Below are positions 47,476 to 58,570 of a DNA stretch of 64,000 nt, in pieces; positions within the stretch are counted from its first letter, which is position 1, and every line of letters begins with the position of its first letter. The DNA lies in assembly GCA_030770545.1 (NCBI GenBank), contig CM061100.1, forward strand, positions 8,646,501-8,710,500, given 5' to 3'. Origin of the DNA: Macropodus opercularis. Its lineage: Eukaryota; Chordata; Actinopteri; Anabantiformes; Osphronemidae. Position numbers and translations under genes: made by a program. The notes beneath the pieces were generated by a model, which was not told the origin of the DNA, made no database searches, and saw only the letters and a list, made by a program, of their open reading frames with translations.

Positions 47476-49279
47476 AGAGGGGTGGTTGGCAGTGATGAAA
47501 TGTTCCCAACCGTTTACGTAAGCGAGAAGTAGTTAGTTCATACTTTTCTAAAGGATTTGTACTGCTTTTAATTAGTCGTAGCAGTTATAATGAGCCTGGT
47601 GTAGATTGCTCCTTTAATCATGTGTCGGCTCATTAATTTTAGAAACGCACACATTTCAACAAATCAGTGTTTGTTTATGTTTATGTAAAGTCAGTCTAAT
47701 CTCTAGTCATTAACTGGCACCTCCTTTAAGATACAAAGCCGTGGACAGAAGCCGGAGGCTGGACTTTAACCGAAAGCGTATCCAGGTACGGCGTGGATGA
47801 CGTGGGGAGCTGCCTAGCGGCGCGTTTCCGTGCTGGTTGAAGGCCTGGGATGGAGGCATTATGACACATCTGCTTTTCTATTAATAATGCTGTATGTAGT
47901 CTCCAGCCAGAAAACAAAAAGGCTCTCATCTCATCCCCCAACAAGACCTTGAACCTCTTGTGGGAACTTTCACCCCAAAATGTTGACGTGACAGCTTTGA
48001 TGCCCATGTAGTCGCTAGGGTTTGGCCATCCTCCCTCTTCTCACGCTGCTCACACAGGGACTAATGATTATTTGTGAATAGGAAAAAGATTTGCTTTGTC
48101 CTCGTATCTTGTGATAGGCAACAGAATTAACTTCCTCAATGTTTGTAACAGTAGACCACCTAAGGGAAATTCCTCTGCGCTCATCTTTTTTTAATTTATT
48201 TTTAATTTTGTTGGTGAACCTACTAACTTTGTCAGAGAGAGAGAGAGACGCTACAGCCCGCTTTGCTTTGTAGCTTTTATAAAGCTCTCTTCTCACAGCT
48301 GGATACACAAACACTGACACATACTGTACATAGGCTGTGTTTTTGTGTCCAGCTGTAATTACCAAGACCTAAATAAGCAGGGCTTTAAACATCGAAACAG
48401 CCGCAATACTGTGAGTCACGATCAATCTGAAGAATTAGGTCAATGCAATTTGGACAAAGAAAATCTGAAAAAATTCTATTTTTAGTACTGAGAGAAACAT
48501 TGTGAATGAGATGATCATGTTAACTCGAACCTATTTATTTATTGAATCTGGAACTGAGCTCAATTTAGGAAAAGAACCGAAGCAGAAATGTGTTAAGCTT
48601 ATTACATGTGACCTTACAGACACATCAAATGGATGTATGTGTATTTAATCTTCATCAAGCCACATGTCAAATATAGTAATAAAGTATAGTACAGAAAAGT
48701 CCCATTAGTTTACAAAATATAGCAGAGTTCCTCTCCTGAAAGCACATGTTAGAGTTCAATTTCCCAACTTACATCATTCCTGCGGGTTCAGAGAAAATGT
48801 GTGGCACTAAAACCTGACACTGAGGGGAATTTGCGTCGTATTTCTGCAGGCGCAGCGTTAACGACCTCTGTGCACCTCCTTTCGTACGCTTTTCTCTGTC
48901 ATCTGCACTTTCCTTCCGCTCCTTTTTCTTTTCATTTCATGTCTTCTCTCCCTCGTGAATTCTCTGGATCGCATAGCCGATATCCTCCCAAAAGCCCTGT
49001 TATCACAGCATTTTCAAAAGTGTGGTTGAAAATAGAAAAAGGTTGGTGGTTGGCAGGTTGCCCTTCTGTTGTCACCTATGGGATACAGATAAAAAAAAAA
49101 TAAAAACTCCTGCCACAGCCCATGTAACCTTCACCATGAAAGTTCAGGCCTGTGAGCACTTTATTTTATTGAATTTATTTCCGACTAATATTAAACACAA
49201 CCATTTTTTTTATTCTGAGTTGAGTCAAGATTGAGGCTTCTAGAGTAAATATGTTGTAATCAGCTAATGTACTGTACAT
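47476..49279. other. Intergenic, no gene recognised
   Basis: Includes a possible weak CNE at 47700-48010, a (GA)n tract at 48234-48248 and A-runs near 49089-49105. Open frames (47726-48007, 48015-48365 minus) match nothing. Confidence 0.5.
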
Positions 49280-49800
49280 TTGAGCAGTGTGGGGCTACAA
49301 CAGCATCCAACATGCACAGCCTTGGCTTATTAAAAGTGGTGAAGGCATCTTTGGTCAAGGCAAAGTTTACCATAACAAACTCGGGGATGCTGAACTTTCT
49401 CACACATCACAAATTGGACCTTTGGCTGTGCCTTCATCTCAGCCCGACGAGCTGCGTGCAGTCGATGCGAACGCAAACCTCAAAATAGATTACAACAGGG
49501 CTTCTGAGTCGAAAGAGAGTGTGTGCGCAGTCTGAGAGAATGTCATTTACTCCTCTTTGCCAGGGTCTCAAAAGGTAATATCAAATCTTACACCTTCCAC
49601 TGTGTCATCTGGATAACTGTCCTCTCAAGTGTTGTCATTATTCTGGACTTTGGATTCAGTGGGATTGCATTCTGAATGCTTACTGTGAGACTAAATTGAA
49701 TTTTTGGACTACATTCACCACTCATTCTCCAAATTAATGTAGTATGTGTGCATTTATGAATATTAAGCACAGATTAACTACTTTATGCTGCACGTAGCTT
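49280..49800. promoter_or_regulatory. Candidate conserved non-coding element
   Basis: Repeat-free. The left half keeps two overlapping open frames, the longer one hydrophilic (82 codons at 49287-49535) but unrecognised. The right half has CTCCAAATTAATGTAG near 49728 and AGATTAACTACTTTATGC near 49771. Confidence 0.33.
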
Positions 49801-51349
49801 ATTTACTGGGATGTGCCAGTAGCTGATACAGGTAACATGCAGTAAATAAAATTAATTGAACACAGAACATTTCTGTTATAACTGAAACATTATTGGTTCT
49901 GTGTTATTTTCCATTTGACCACTGAACATTCTTAGCTTTTTCAAAGTAAGACGCTCACAAGCTTGATGGTAAATATTTAGTGGTGGGAGAATTACATGGT
50001 CAGCGTCCACAATAACAGTTATCAGCAAAAAATATTAGCACGTTTGATTATATGTTCATGTCCTGCAGTGTCAAAACCGAGGTGGAGTTTGTGGTGAAGG
50101 AAAGAAGGATGGGTTTGTCTGGCTTTTCTCTTCAGCATCCGAAACCTGGATGGTTTGATGAATTCCTTCTTTAATCAGTCATGTGGTGTTTATGGAAAAC
50201 AAAACAGCAGCAGCCAGTTCTGACATGTTGACAGTTTAATTCAGATTCACAATTTTGCCTCACTTCTTAGTGTTTATGTCTGGAAAAAGCTTCAGAAGCA
50301 CTCAGTGATGACATAGAATAGAAGAGTAGAAGACTAGAAAAAGAAAGGAAAGTTGGATGACTTCTAAGATGGAGGTAACACGCAGGGAGTCAAGGTTTAA
50401 AAGTGAGTTTAATTAGAGTAGTACTGCTACACCGGGATCCTTATCACTCATTCTGTCTCAACATCTCGATCAATGATGTGCTAGAAAGTGTGGGATAGGA
50501 CAGAAGAAAGGAAAACATATCTGCTGCATATGGATAACAATTTTGGAAACCAGATTTATTTATTTATTTGTATTTTATTTGTTTGTTTCATGTTCAGCAC
50601 ATCCACAGAGACTACACCTGCAGGGTGTGTTTGCAGTTCCCAGGTGTCTTGCTTGAGCAGCACAGTACCGTCTCTGTCTGCGGCCTAGCTGTCACAAACA
50701 AGTCGCAATAGATTGAAGCTTCTTTTATTGCATGTTCGCTAAGCAGTTTAAAAGGAACCAGGGTCACCAAATCAACAAAAATTGATTAATTACCACAGTG
50801 TGTCTTGTTTGTTTAATCAGCAAACTTACTACAGTCTACAAGGGAAAAGCGGCACTTTTACATAGTGTTCCGTGTACTGGACCGTCGTCTATAAGTCTCT
50901 AATGGTTGCTTGCATAATAAATCATAATAAATGGATAAATCTTGTCAAATCATACATAGAAATGTGCTTTTTTTTTCTACCATTCACACAAGAGAAGAGA
51001 AACCTGAAACAAACAAATATTATACTTTCATTTCTCTGTAACTAAGAAACACATTTAGCGGTTTAGTGGCTTGACGGAAAGAAATCATGAAAAAGCGCAA
51101 GAAGTCACATAATACACAGAGAAGAGCTTGTTGAATATCTTCAAGCAAATTAGATTCATAATTTGGCAAGTTTACACACATAAAAACAAAACAAATACTG
51201 TGTGACTTTGTGACAATAAGTTTCTTTAATTAGTCATGATGCAGAGCCGCTGCATGTTCCCACTCTACTTGTCTGTAACTTTGAGGCAAATCACTGAATA
51301 TCCTCAGACTGCAAACCGTGTGATCCTTCTGCATAGTCTGGATAAAAAT
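49801..51349. other. Intergenic, no gene recognised
   Basis: AT-rich unique sequence. No coding or repeat family recognised. Confidence 0.5.
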
Positions 51350-51900
51350 CACACATGTATTTCCCAGCCACGGTGGCAGTTTGAAATATTTACACTCGGT
51401 GAATAAATAGATTAAAAGTGTAATTCGTGATACCGATCAGAATGCGGAGAGTATTGCCAACGTAATGAAGCATGAGCGTATTATAATGAGATAAACTGCA
51501 CTAAATGATATCTTTCTACCCAGAGAGCTGTTTGTTTATTAAAACCATGCTGGAATTCATCATAATCTTTCTGCAGAGATATTATTAAATGCCTGCTCTT
51601 AGCAGGACATTCGACCGTTATACTAAATGTATCTGTTGAAAGGATAACAGGAGCAAAAGATTGATGTTACTTCTCCTAATCCTGCAGCATTTGAAGCCAT
51701 TAATCCTGCAGCGTCGATGGACTGCCATCAGCAACGGGTTGACATAGTTGGCTCTGCGCTGAGTTGGATGACTGTGTACCTGTCAAACATAACCTTTTCA
51801 GTAGAAGCCTGCTAAGCAGACACTGGCTCAGTCTGGGCTAAATTCCTGTCTTCTTCCTCTATATGCCACCGTTTTGCATTAAAAGCAGACAATGCGTTGT
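51350..51900. promoter_or_regulatory. Candidate conserved non-coding element
   Basis: One of the clearest CNE-like blocks: no open frame, no repeats, cores such as 'TAGATTAAAAGTGTAATTCG' near 51409, GATATTATTAAATGCC near 51578 and GCCATTAATCCTGCAGCG near 51696. TAATCCTGCAGC occurs twice within 30 bases (near 51679 and 51702). Confidence 0.43.
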
Positions 51901-53279
51901 TTTGCTTCTTTTTATTTCTAAGATACTGGGAAATAACATCCAGTAAAAGTATGCAGGCCGGTGACTATCTGCCTAATGGAAGCGCAACCTGACAGCAAAC
52001 AGGAAACAGACCTAGACCTTCATGTAGGTAAACAATCAGGTCATTCTGGCTCAACACAGGGGCCTCAGCTCTCGGAGAGCGTTGAAAAGTGCAAAGCAAG
52101 CAGAGTCCAGTCTTGACTTGAGGATATCTGAGACTTTATCTTTTTTTTTTAATTATTTTTAACATTTCCTGTCTAAAGGTTACATTTATTTGCTCAAAGA
52201 TAGATCTAAAAATAAAACACATTTTAGTTATTCTTCCCCTCCACTCTAAAAGGTCATCCATACTTAGACAACTTCAACCATCTAGTGGCAGATAAAGTTT
52301 TTCAGCCTCCGTGGTTTCACTGTATGTCTCCTAGTCTTGGTTTAGGCTCATCGTGTTGACTGAGCTACAGTAACTTGACTAACTTGACTGAAAAAACGCA
52401 ATTTTTAGTCAGAATGATGCGTCATTGCTGTTCTAATGAGAAGTTAATATCATGTGCAGTAAATACCTCATGTTGTCTATGAGTTAACATGAAATATTAC
52501 TTCACCAATCTCGCAAAGATGATAAAAACATAACATGACAAATACTATAAAGACACACTTAAACATTTTGATCATTATCATTATTATAGCACTTTTCTGT
52601 TGGTGGAGTTATTTGAATTGTGTTCGTAATATCAATGTATACAGAACATGACCAATATCTGTGTGTTCCTGATATTATAATTATGATTTTAAAATTACAA
52701 AAAAATATATGTTGAGCTTTTAATGTGACATATTTCAAAACGCTCTGAGTTTGTGGGGGAAATTAAACCCTTTCTCGGAGAAAACAAGCGCCGTGTTCTG
52801 CCTGTGCACCTTCACAGCTGTGACATCTGACAATTCACTGGAAAATTCACTCACACTAAAAATAAGGTTGAAAGTCTCTCTAAATATAATCCTCCTCCCT
52901 CGTTGTCGCTGAACTTCTTTGCTTGATACTTGTGAGTAATGATAGATGTCTGAAACCTGGTCTGACATGTCAATCATCATTTTTAAATATTGACACTGTG
53001 GATAAGCTACTTAGTCATTTACTTTAAAAAAAAAAAAACAAATCTGTAAACAGGCTTTGTTCGTCACTGAATCCAATTGGCTGAGGTTTTCATGGTCCTT
53101 GCTCTTTTTTGAAATGCTGAAAAGCTTTGTGAAGCACTGAAGATGAATATTTTCATAAATCCTCAGCCGCCGACATTTTCTATGAATATATATCTTACAG
53201 GTCTTTCAGTCTTACTGCACATCTGAATTTTTATGTATTTATCCATAGACCTTGTTCTGTATACTTGTTTACTTCTGTA
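51901..53279. other. Intergenic, no gene recognised
   Basis: AT-rich unique sequence with T-run 52141-52150 and A-run 53026-53038. No coding or repeat family recognised. Confidence 0.5.
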
Positions 53280-53329
53280 TACTCTGTGGCCGGTTCTTCC
53301 TTTTCCTCTTTCATCTTCATCACTTCCAC

Positions 53330-53469
53330 CTCCCTCTTCCTCTGGAGGTGTCCTTGATGATTTCCACATCCCCTCCTTTCGTGCCACTCCTGCAATCAAA
53401 ACCCAGCAAATCACGGCCAAGTTAGAAGCCCGGTTACGAAGGAAGAGCAAATCAAGATGTACAACATGA
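53330..53469 (+). CDS. Possible unrecognised 3' coding exon
   Basis: A long pyrimidine run (about 53290-53345) ends in CTCTGGAG, then an open frame reads GVLDDFHIPSFRATPAI and continues ITAKLEARLRRKSKSR to a TGA at 53467-53469. The amphipathic, basic C-terminus looks like real protein rather than random codons, and an AATAAA follows at 53902-53907. I do not recognise the protein and found no partner exon upstream. The acceptor (GAG) is weak, and the same bases are open on the minus strand for 128 codons, so this may be chance or a relic. The start coordinate is a guess at the splice site. Confidence 0.2.
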
Positions 53470-54739
53470 GGCACGTTGTTATAGCTACAATAACGTTGAT
53501 GTAATAACTTCTGGAAGTGTCTGAAACTGACATTATGAGGTCGTCTCACTGCAAAATGCCAAATGAGTCACTGATGTCAAGCAACCTCAAACACACGTTG
53601 CAGTGTTGACTCTCTGTCCTGTGTAAACCTCCGACAGCAAAGCAACACTTCATTACGCTTAATATGTGCTCAGCCGTCTTGGAGCTATGAAGATGGAGCT
53701 TTGGGAGGACTCTCCTCCCCGGCTGTTGCTTAGTTACGTGCTAATGTTGATCTAACGACTTGATATCAGCTCTGTCAATCTCCCTCCTTCCTTACGCCGT
53801 TAACATTTTTATTTGACACGCGCGTAGACTGGCGCATCTGTCACGTTGATGCGGCGTCTACCAATTCAATTTCCCAACACGCTCATGAGTAGAACCTTAA
53901 AAATAAACTAGCTGGAGCTTTTCTACAACATGTCACTTGTCGCTGCTTTTTTATTCATATATTTTCCATTGTGTTGTGTCCTCAGCTGATATGACGAATC
54001 GAGACTAAGGTAATGTATAAAACTGTCATATAAAATATTATATTGCTGGATGCCCGGCCAGAAACAGGTGGTACTTTAAAATAATAATTTGCCTGACACT
54101 CGTGTGGCTTAGGGGGCAGAACGCGTGTGATTTACAGCAGCGGTCGCTTCGCTTCAGAACTTGTGCGTCTCAGCCTGTTACGTTAGAATAATCCACCTCT
54201 TAAACTAACTTAAAAGAATCTGGTTGCTTTGGCTGCTTGTTAGGTTTTGGTGTGTGTGACTGAATGCTCCTGTATATCACCCATCACGTTGGGTCTCTGA
54301 GCAGTAAAACCATTAATAGGTCCCAGTGAGCCACTTGTATTGGCAGGCGTACTCGTCCAGGCCATAACAGAAGCACTACAGTTGAGGTCGTTGCTTGTTT
54401 TAAGTCAGGAGCAGTTTTTCTTTTTCTCTTTACTTTCTTCTAGTTTTGTTCAGTGTCACAAATGCTTTATAGTTCTTAAAATAACCTTAAAACCCTGCTC
54501 AAATTAGAGCTGAGCCCCTGTATTTCACTTTAATATCCACAATTGTCTTCCATATTCCATATACTATGTAGTCATTTTTTTAGCACAGAAAGTAAAACAA
54601 AATTATGGTAATTCAAATTGTTCACTGATATTTGCCATCAAGACGTTTCCTCAAGTTCAGCTGTGCTTAATATAGTATTATAATACATTTTATTACACCC
54701 TGTAACTTAAAAAGCAACAGGTTCCTGCCTTTTATCCAG
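53470..54739. other. Intergenic, no gene recognised
   Basis: Unique sequence. If the putative exon at 53330 is real, the first ~440 bases would be its 3' UTR. Confidence 0.45.
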
Positions 54740-55015
54740 TGTTTGATCTTCGTGAACCTTGTGGGTTCGATCCATTCTCATTTAAATGACCATTTAATAA
54801 AAGTCTTGCCACCAGCCAGATAATAATGACTTGAGTCTGAGGATTACAAATGGATCGTTATTTCCCTCTGTATTGTGAACTGGAGGCAGCCAGATGGTGG
54901 AATCAGTATTGTGTGGATTACAACTTATTGGGAAAGCAATTACCCACATGAGCCACGAGTGTTGTTGTTTCAGCTGAGCGGATGAAGAATCTCAGCATAC
55001 TGAACAAGTGCATGC
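54740..55015. promoter_or_regulatory. Candidate conserved non-coding element
   Basis: Contains CATTTAAATGACCATTTAAT near 54779, CCAGATAATAATGAC near 54815 and AAAGCAATTACCCAC near 54934. Repeat-free and without coding signal. Confidence 0.35.
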
Positions 55016-56329
55016 ATATACGCGCAGCAGCTGACATTTACTGTGTGAGCAAACACACTTTCTCACTTTATATGGACACTTCATTGAAAATAAAGCCTTA
55101 CTGCATCCAAACTATATTTTATCGTCTGTGAGGAGAACGAGTGAGTGCAAAAAGGAGATATTCACTTCATTTCAAATCTCTCTTCTACAGTTGCTCATTG
55201 GTGTTTTATATTCTTTCACTTGCTTGTCCAGTTTGGCTGGAAATGAAAGAAACCTAACCATTAAATAATTTATGAAGTAAAATGTAATTCCTCAACTTAT
55301 TTCAACCCTGTCTCTTGAAAATGAAGTTCACATCCCACCGAACTGCTCTCTCTGTGCTTCCTAAAGCTTTATTTTGATGGGGATGAAGTTGAAGTGTTTA
55401 CCATTGTGCTTTTATAAATCACATCATACAGACATCGGACTACAGAGAGTTTTTTTTTTCTCTTCTGTGGCCTTTAAAGGTGAATTATTCCCTTTAACGC
55501 TCCAAATCATTACAGTACATCTCTCTGAAGCCTTTTTGACGACCACCTTTCATATCCTCCTGGCATCTCTTCCACCAGTCCGTCAGTCTCTTTGTCTCTC
55601 TCTGTTCTGTATTCTCTCCAGTGGTGGTGAGGACCCTGAAGGCAGACGGCTGGAAATGAGGAGTTCTCGTGGCAGTAATAGCCTATTAAGTCATTTTTTC
55701 CTCACAGTGTGGCTGATTGTCTTCTAGTCCTGCCAGTCAATCGTCAGTCAGCAAAGCTACGTATGAGCTTAAACTTAACTAACTGTGTAATACCAACATA
55801 AGTTTTAAACTCTTGCGTAGAAGGACTTATTTCAAAATCAAGACAGAATATGGGTCGAAAGCTGCTCATATTTACAATCTTATTAATTATTTTGCTATTT
55901 TTTCCCTCCACGTTAATGGAAAAGCAATATAATCAAGATTTGTTTTATTTATTACTGGGATCCCGTCTAAACCCCTTTCAATCCTAGCACCCTTTTTTCC
56001 TTGCTCCCGCCCACTCAGTTACCAGCATATTAATTTCTCCATATTTATTCTCTTTGTTCCTTCTCTCTCTGTGCTGCTCCACAAACCCCCTCACCTTCCT
56101 CCGCCTCTCTTATGCTTATACTTGAGATGTAGGCCGAACCATCGTCAGCACTCAGATTAATTTACTATTAATAAATAATTCACATATCTATAATGGGTGA
56201 CATCTCCCTCTGGTTTCAATTACATCTCCGCTGACTCTTCTCTTAGGGCACGAGGGGGAAAATAAACACAAGCAGCTATTTAAAATGTTTGTATTTGTTA
56301 AACATGTTAAACATTTTAACGTATCAAGC
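55016..56329. other. Intergenic, no gene recognised
   Basis: AT-rich and T/C-rich unique sequence. The 117-codon frame at 55374-55727 is pyrimidine-driven with no family match. A weak CNE-like patch lies near 56150-56240. Confidence 0.5.
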
Positions 56330-56835
56330 AGGACCTCTAATAGATATATTCAACTAACCCTCCAGGCCGCTACAGGATCACAGTCGGCCATATAAACTTT
56401 TACCGGTGATTGTGGTCATTGCCCTGCAAAGCGACGTGATTTTATGAAACGAATATTACCAGTGCAGAATAACATTCAGAATCATCACCACGTCAAATGT
56501 CATCACAGTTTCTAATTAGCATCAGCACAAAAACGCTGTCACCTGATGATGATGATATCATCAAAAGCCATTATCAAAGCAAATAGAGGGTGGTCATTAT
56601 TGAAGAAGCTCCAACTCAGCAGAAGTCACTGCATTTAAATTTAATTTCCTTCTCATTCCTTCCTTTATCTCCCCCCCCTCACTTCACCCTCATGGCGCCT
56701 GTTATTAAATACACAGGCCTGTCATCATGCATTCAGCTCAGTGAAGGGACACTGCTAGGCTTTATTAAACTTCTCAACATACTCTCTGCTCACTGTAGCT
56801 GCATTTTTTATACAAATTGCAATCTGCTATAGTGG
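56330..56835. promoter_or_regulatory. Candidate CNE with a 14-bp palindrome
   Basis: Includes GTTTCTAATTAGCATC near 56510, a perfect palindrome TGATGATATCATCA at 56550-56563, GCCTGTTATTAAATAC near 56697 and GGCTTTATTAAACTTC near 56758. Texture only. Confidence 0.38.
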
Positions 56836-57389
56836 AATGTGGTTAAATCAGGGTTATGGATGCCTCTAGTTGAGCTCGAACAGCAAATCAACCCTGTGTT
56901 GGTGACAAATATGTTAAAGAAGTCTTTTCAAACTTTCTCCCCCTGTGATCACATTTGATGCCCTTTTTTCCCCCCACATTTCAGATTAATGGCAAGATCC
57001 TGGCCCCCAGGCAGTTAACTCTCTTTACCTTTGTGCTTTCCGTAGTCTCTCGCTCTCATAGGCTTGCATTAACTGGTTCAAAATCCACTTTTCAAACCTC
57101 GAATGCCTTCGTATCTGAGAAGGTCCAGGCAGAGCACAGGTCAGCTCACCACCTTTTCCAGTCTGACTCTAGGAGACCTTGGTTTCTCTATTCGGCGTGA
57201 ACTAACGTACTCTAGAAGGAGTGTTCCATCAAGGATTTCTAAATTACTCTTTATCTCGTCTATCCTCTGGCCATTTTTCGCTTGAAGGGGTCTCCTTGTA
57301 TCCACGGTGTGTTTTGAATTTGTTGGTTTAGCTGCTGAGAGTTGGCTTTGTAGGGCACAGTGCGTTCTGACAGCCTTTTCGAAAGCTTT
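56836..57389. other. Intergenic, no clear feature
   Basis: Unique sequence with T/C-rich runs. The short open frames have no recognised domain. Confidence 0.5.
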
Positions 57390-57800
57390 ACAGTGCTATT
57401 CATTCATTCAAATCCCATTCTGCTCAAGCATGTATTTACCAGCATGTAAAAACGTGTTTCTTCATTATTAATGTAGCTTCCTACCTTTCATGCAGCCATG
57501 CTGGAGATAATTCTAATCAAGGATGAGAGAAGGGCAGAGAGGTGAAACCTCTTAGACGAGAGTTGCTTGGCCTTGATTCACACCGTCTGCTGAATGGACT
57601 CCTAATTTTTAAAAAGCACTTATGAGCGGATTAACACAGTACTGAAAGAATCCGTAATAGTCATTTGCTTCCATTTGGCAGGTTCTGTAGGATCTGCAAT
57701 TTTAATTGCATGGGATTTATGCCAATTCACCACAACATCCAGACACATTCCTAACATGCATGAGCTAATTTGCAGCATTGTTGAAGCAGCACCCTCAAGT
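57390..57800. promoter_or_regulatory. Candidate conserved non-coding element
   Basis: Strong CNE texture: TTCATTATTAATGTAGC near 57461, GATAATTCTAATCAAGG near 57505, 'GCAATTTTAATTGCATGGG' near 57696 (contains the inverted pair GCAATT/AATTGC), and GAGCTAATTTGCAGC near 57761. No open frame of note. Confidence 0.45.
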
Positions 57801-57984
57801 TACATGTTATAGATTAGAGTTGAATACAAAACATATACGTATATCAAGCAACAGAGTTCAGAGAGCTGGCATGAAAACACAGGCGTTGTTGGACTAATAA
57901 GTCATTAATCACCTGTTACATCCCTGTGACTTAGTTTCTGTAAATAAATGCAGTAACATAATCTACTGCACAGATTATTTTCCT

Positions 57985-58570
57985 ACCAAAAACTAATCAC
58001 GGTTGCATTTTAGGGGGCAGCAACAATATAGTAATGTTGTTCATTAATAACAGAATATTAATGACTAAGTCGAGGAAGATGCAGAGAAACGCGTTTAAAG
58101 CATCACAACAGAAGTCGATGATTATCTCGCCAGGGGAGCATTCAATTAAAAGTAAAAAAAGACCCACAGTGGGAGAATCACACTTGCTGCTGTAACCATT
58201 TGCAAACGTATTAAGATCACACACGCCGGTAGATGGCCGAGTGGTCTTCCCAGTTTTCCTGCATCTCCCCGTTTCTCCTTTATCTCTCTGTCTGCCTGGA
58301 GTTCTTGGTGCCATTGTGGGCATAACCTCCTTATCTCCTTTTCTTCACTAGCGGAACAATGTGTCCTGACAGTTGACAAGAGTCTTTCCTCCCGGAGGCG
58401 TAAACAGTTTTGACTGGTAACCTGATTAAGTGGCTCCAAGATAGCATCTCATATGGAGACTGAAGGAGCGAGAGAGCGAGAAAGAGATTGGAGTGATAGA
58501 AAGACGCGATAGCAGTCATGATAAATGATCTACAGCACGGCCTTTGGTTGCTAAGCCCTTCAGAACATCG
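57985..58570. promoter_or_regulatory. Candidate conserved non-coding element
   Basis: Contains GTTCATTAATAACAG near 58039, GAATATTAATGAC near 58053, CATTCAATTAAAAG near 58139 and CCTGATTAAGTGGC near 58421. Overlapping minus-strand open frames (57997-58323, 58146-58439, 58331-58579) have no recognised domain. Texture only. Confidence 0.4.

Noticed and set aside
53163..53549. 128-codon minus-strand frame as a gene
   Set aside because: Purine-rich low-complexity part (EEEGGGSDEDERGKG) is the reverse of the pyrimidine tract. No domain or splice context.
54750..54790. GGGTTCGATCC resembling a tRNA B-box
   Set aside because: No matching A-box, acceptor stem or anticodon arm around it.
55374..55727. 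117-codon plus-strand frame
   Set aside because: Hydrophobic/serine composition follows from T/C-rich DNA. No recognisable domain.
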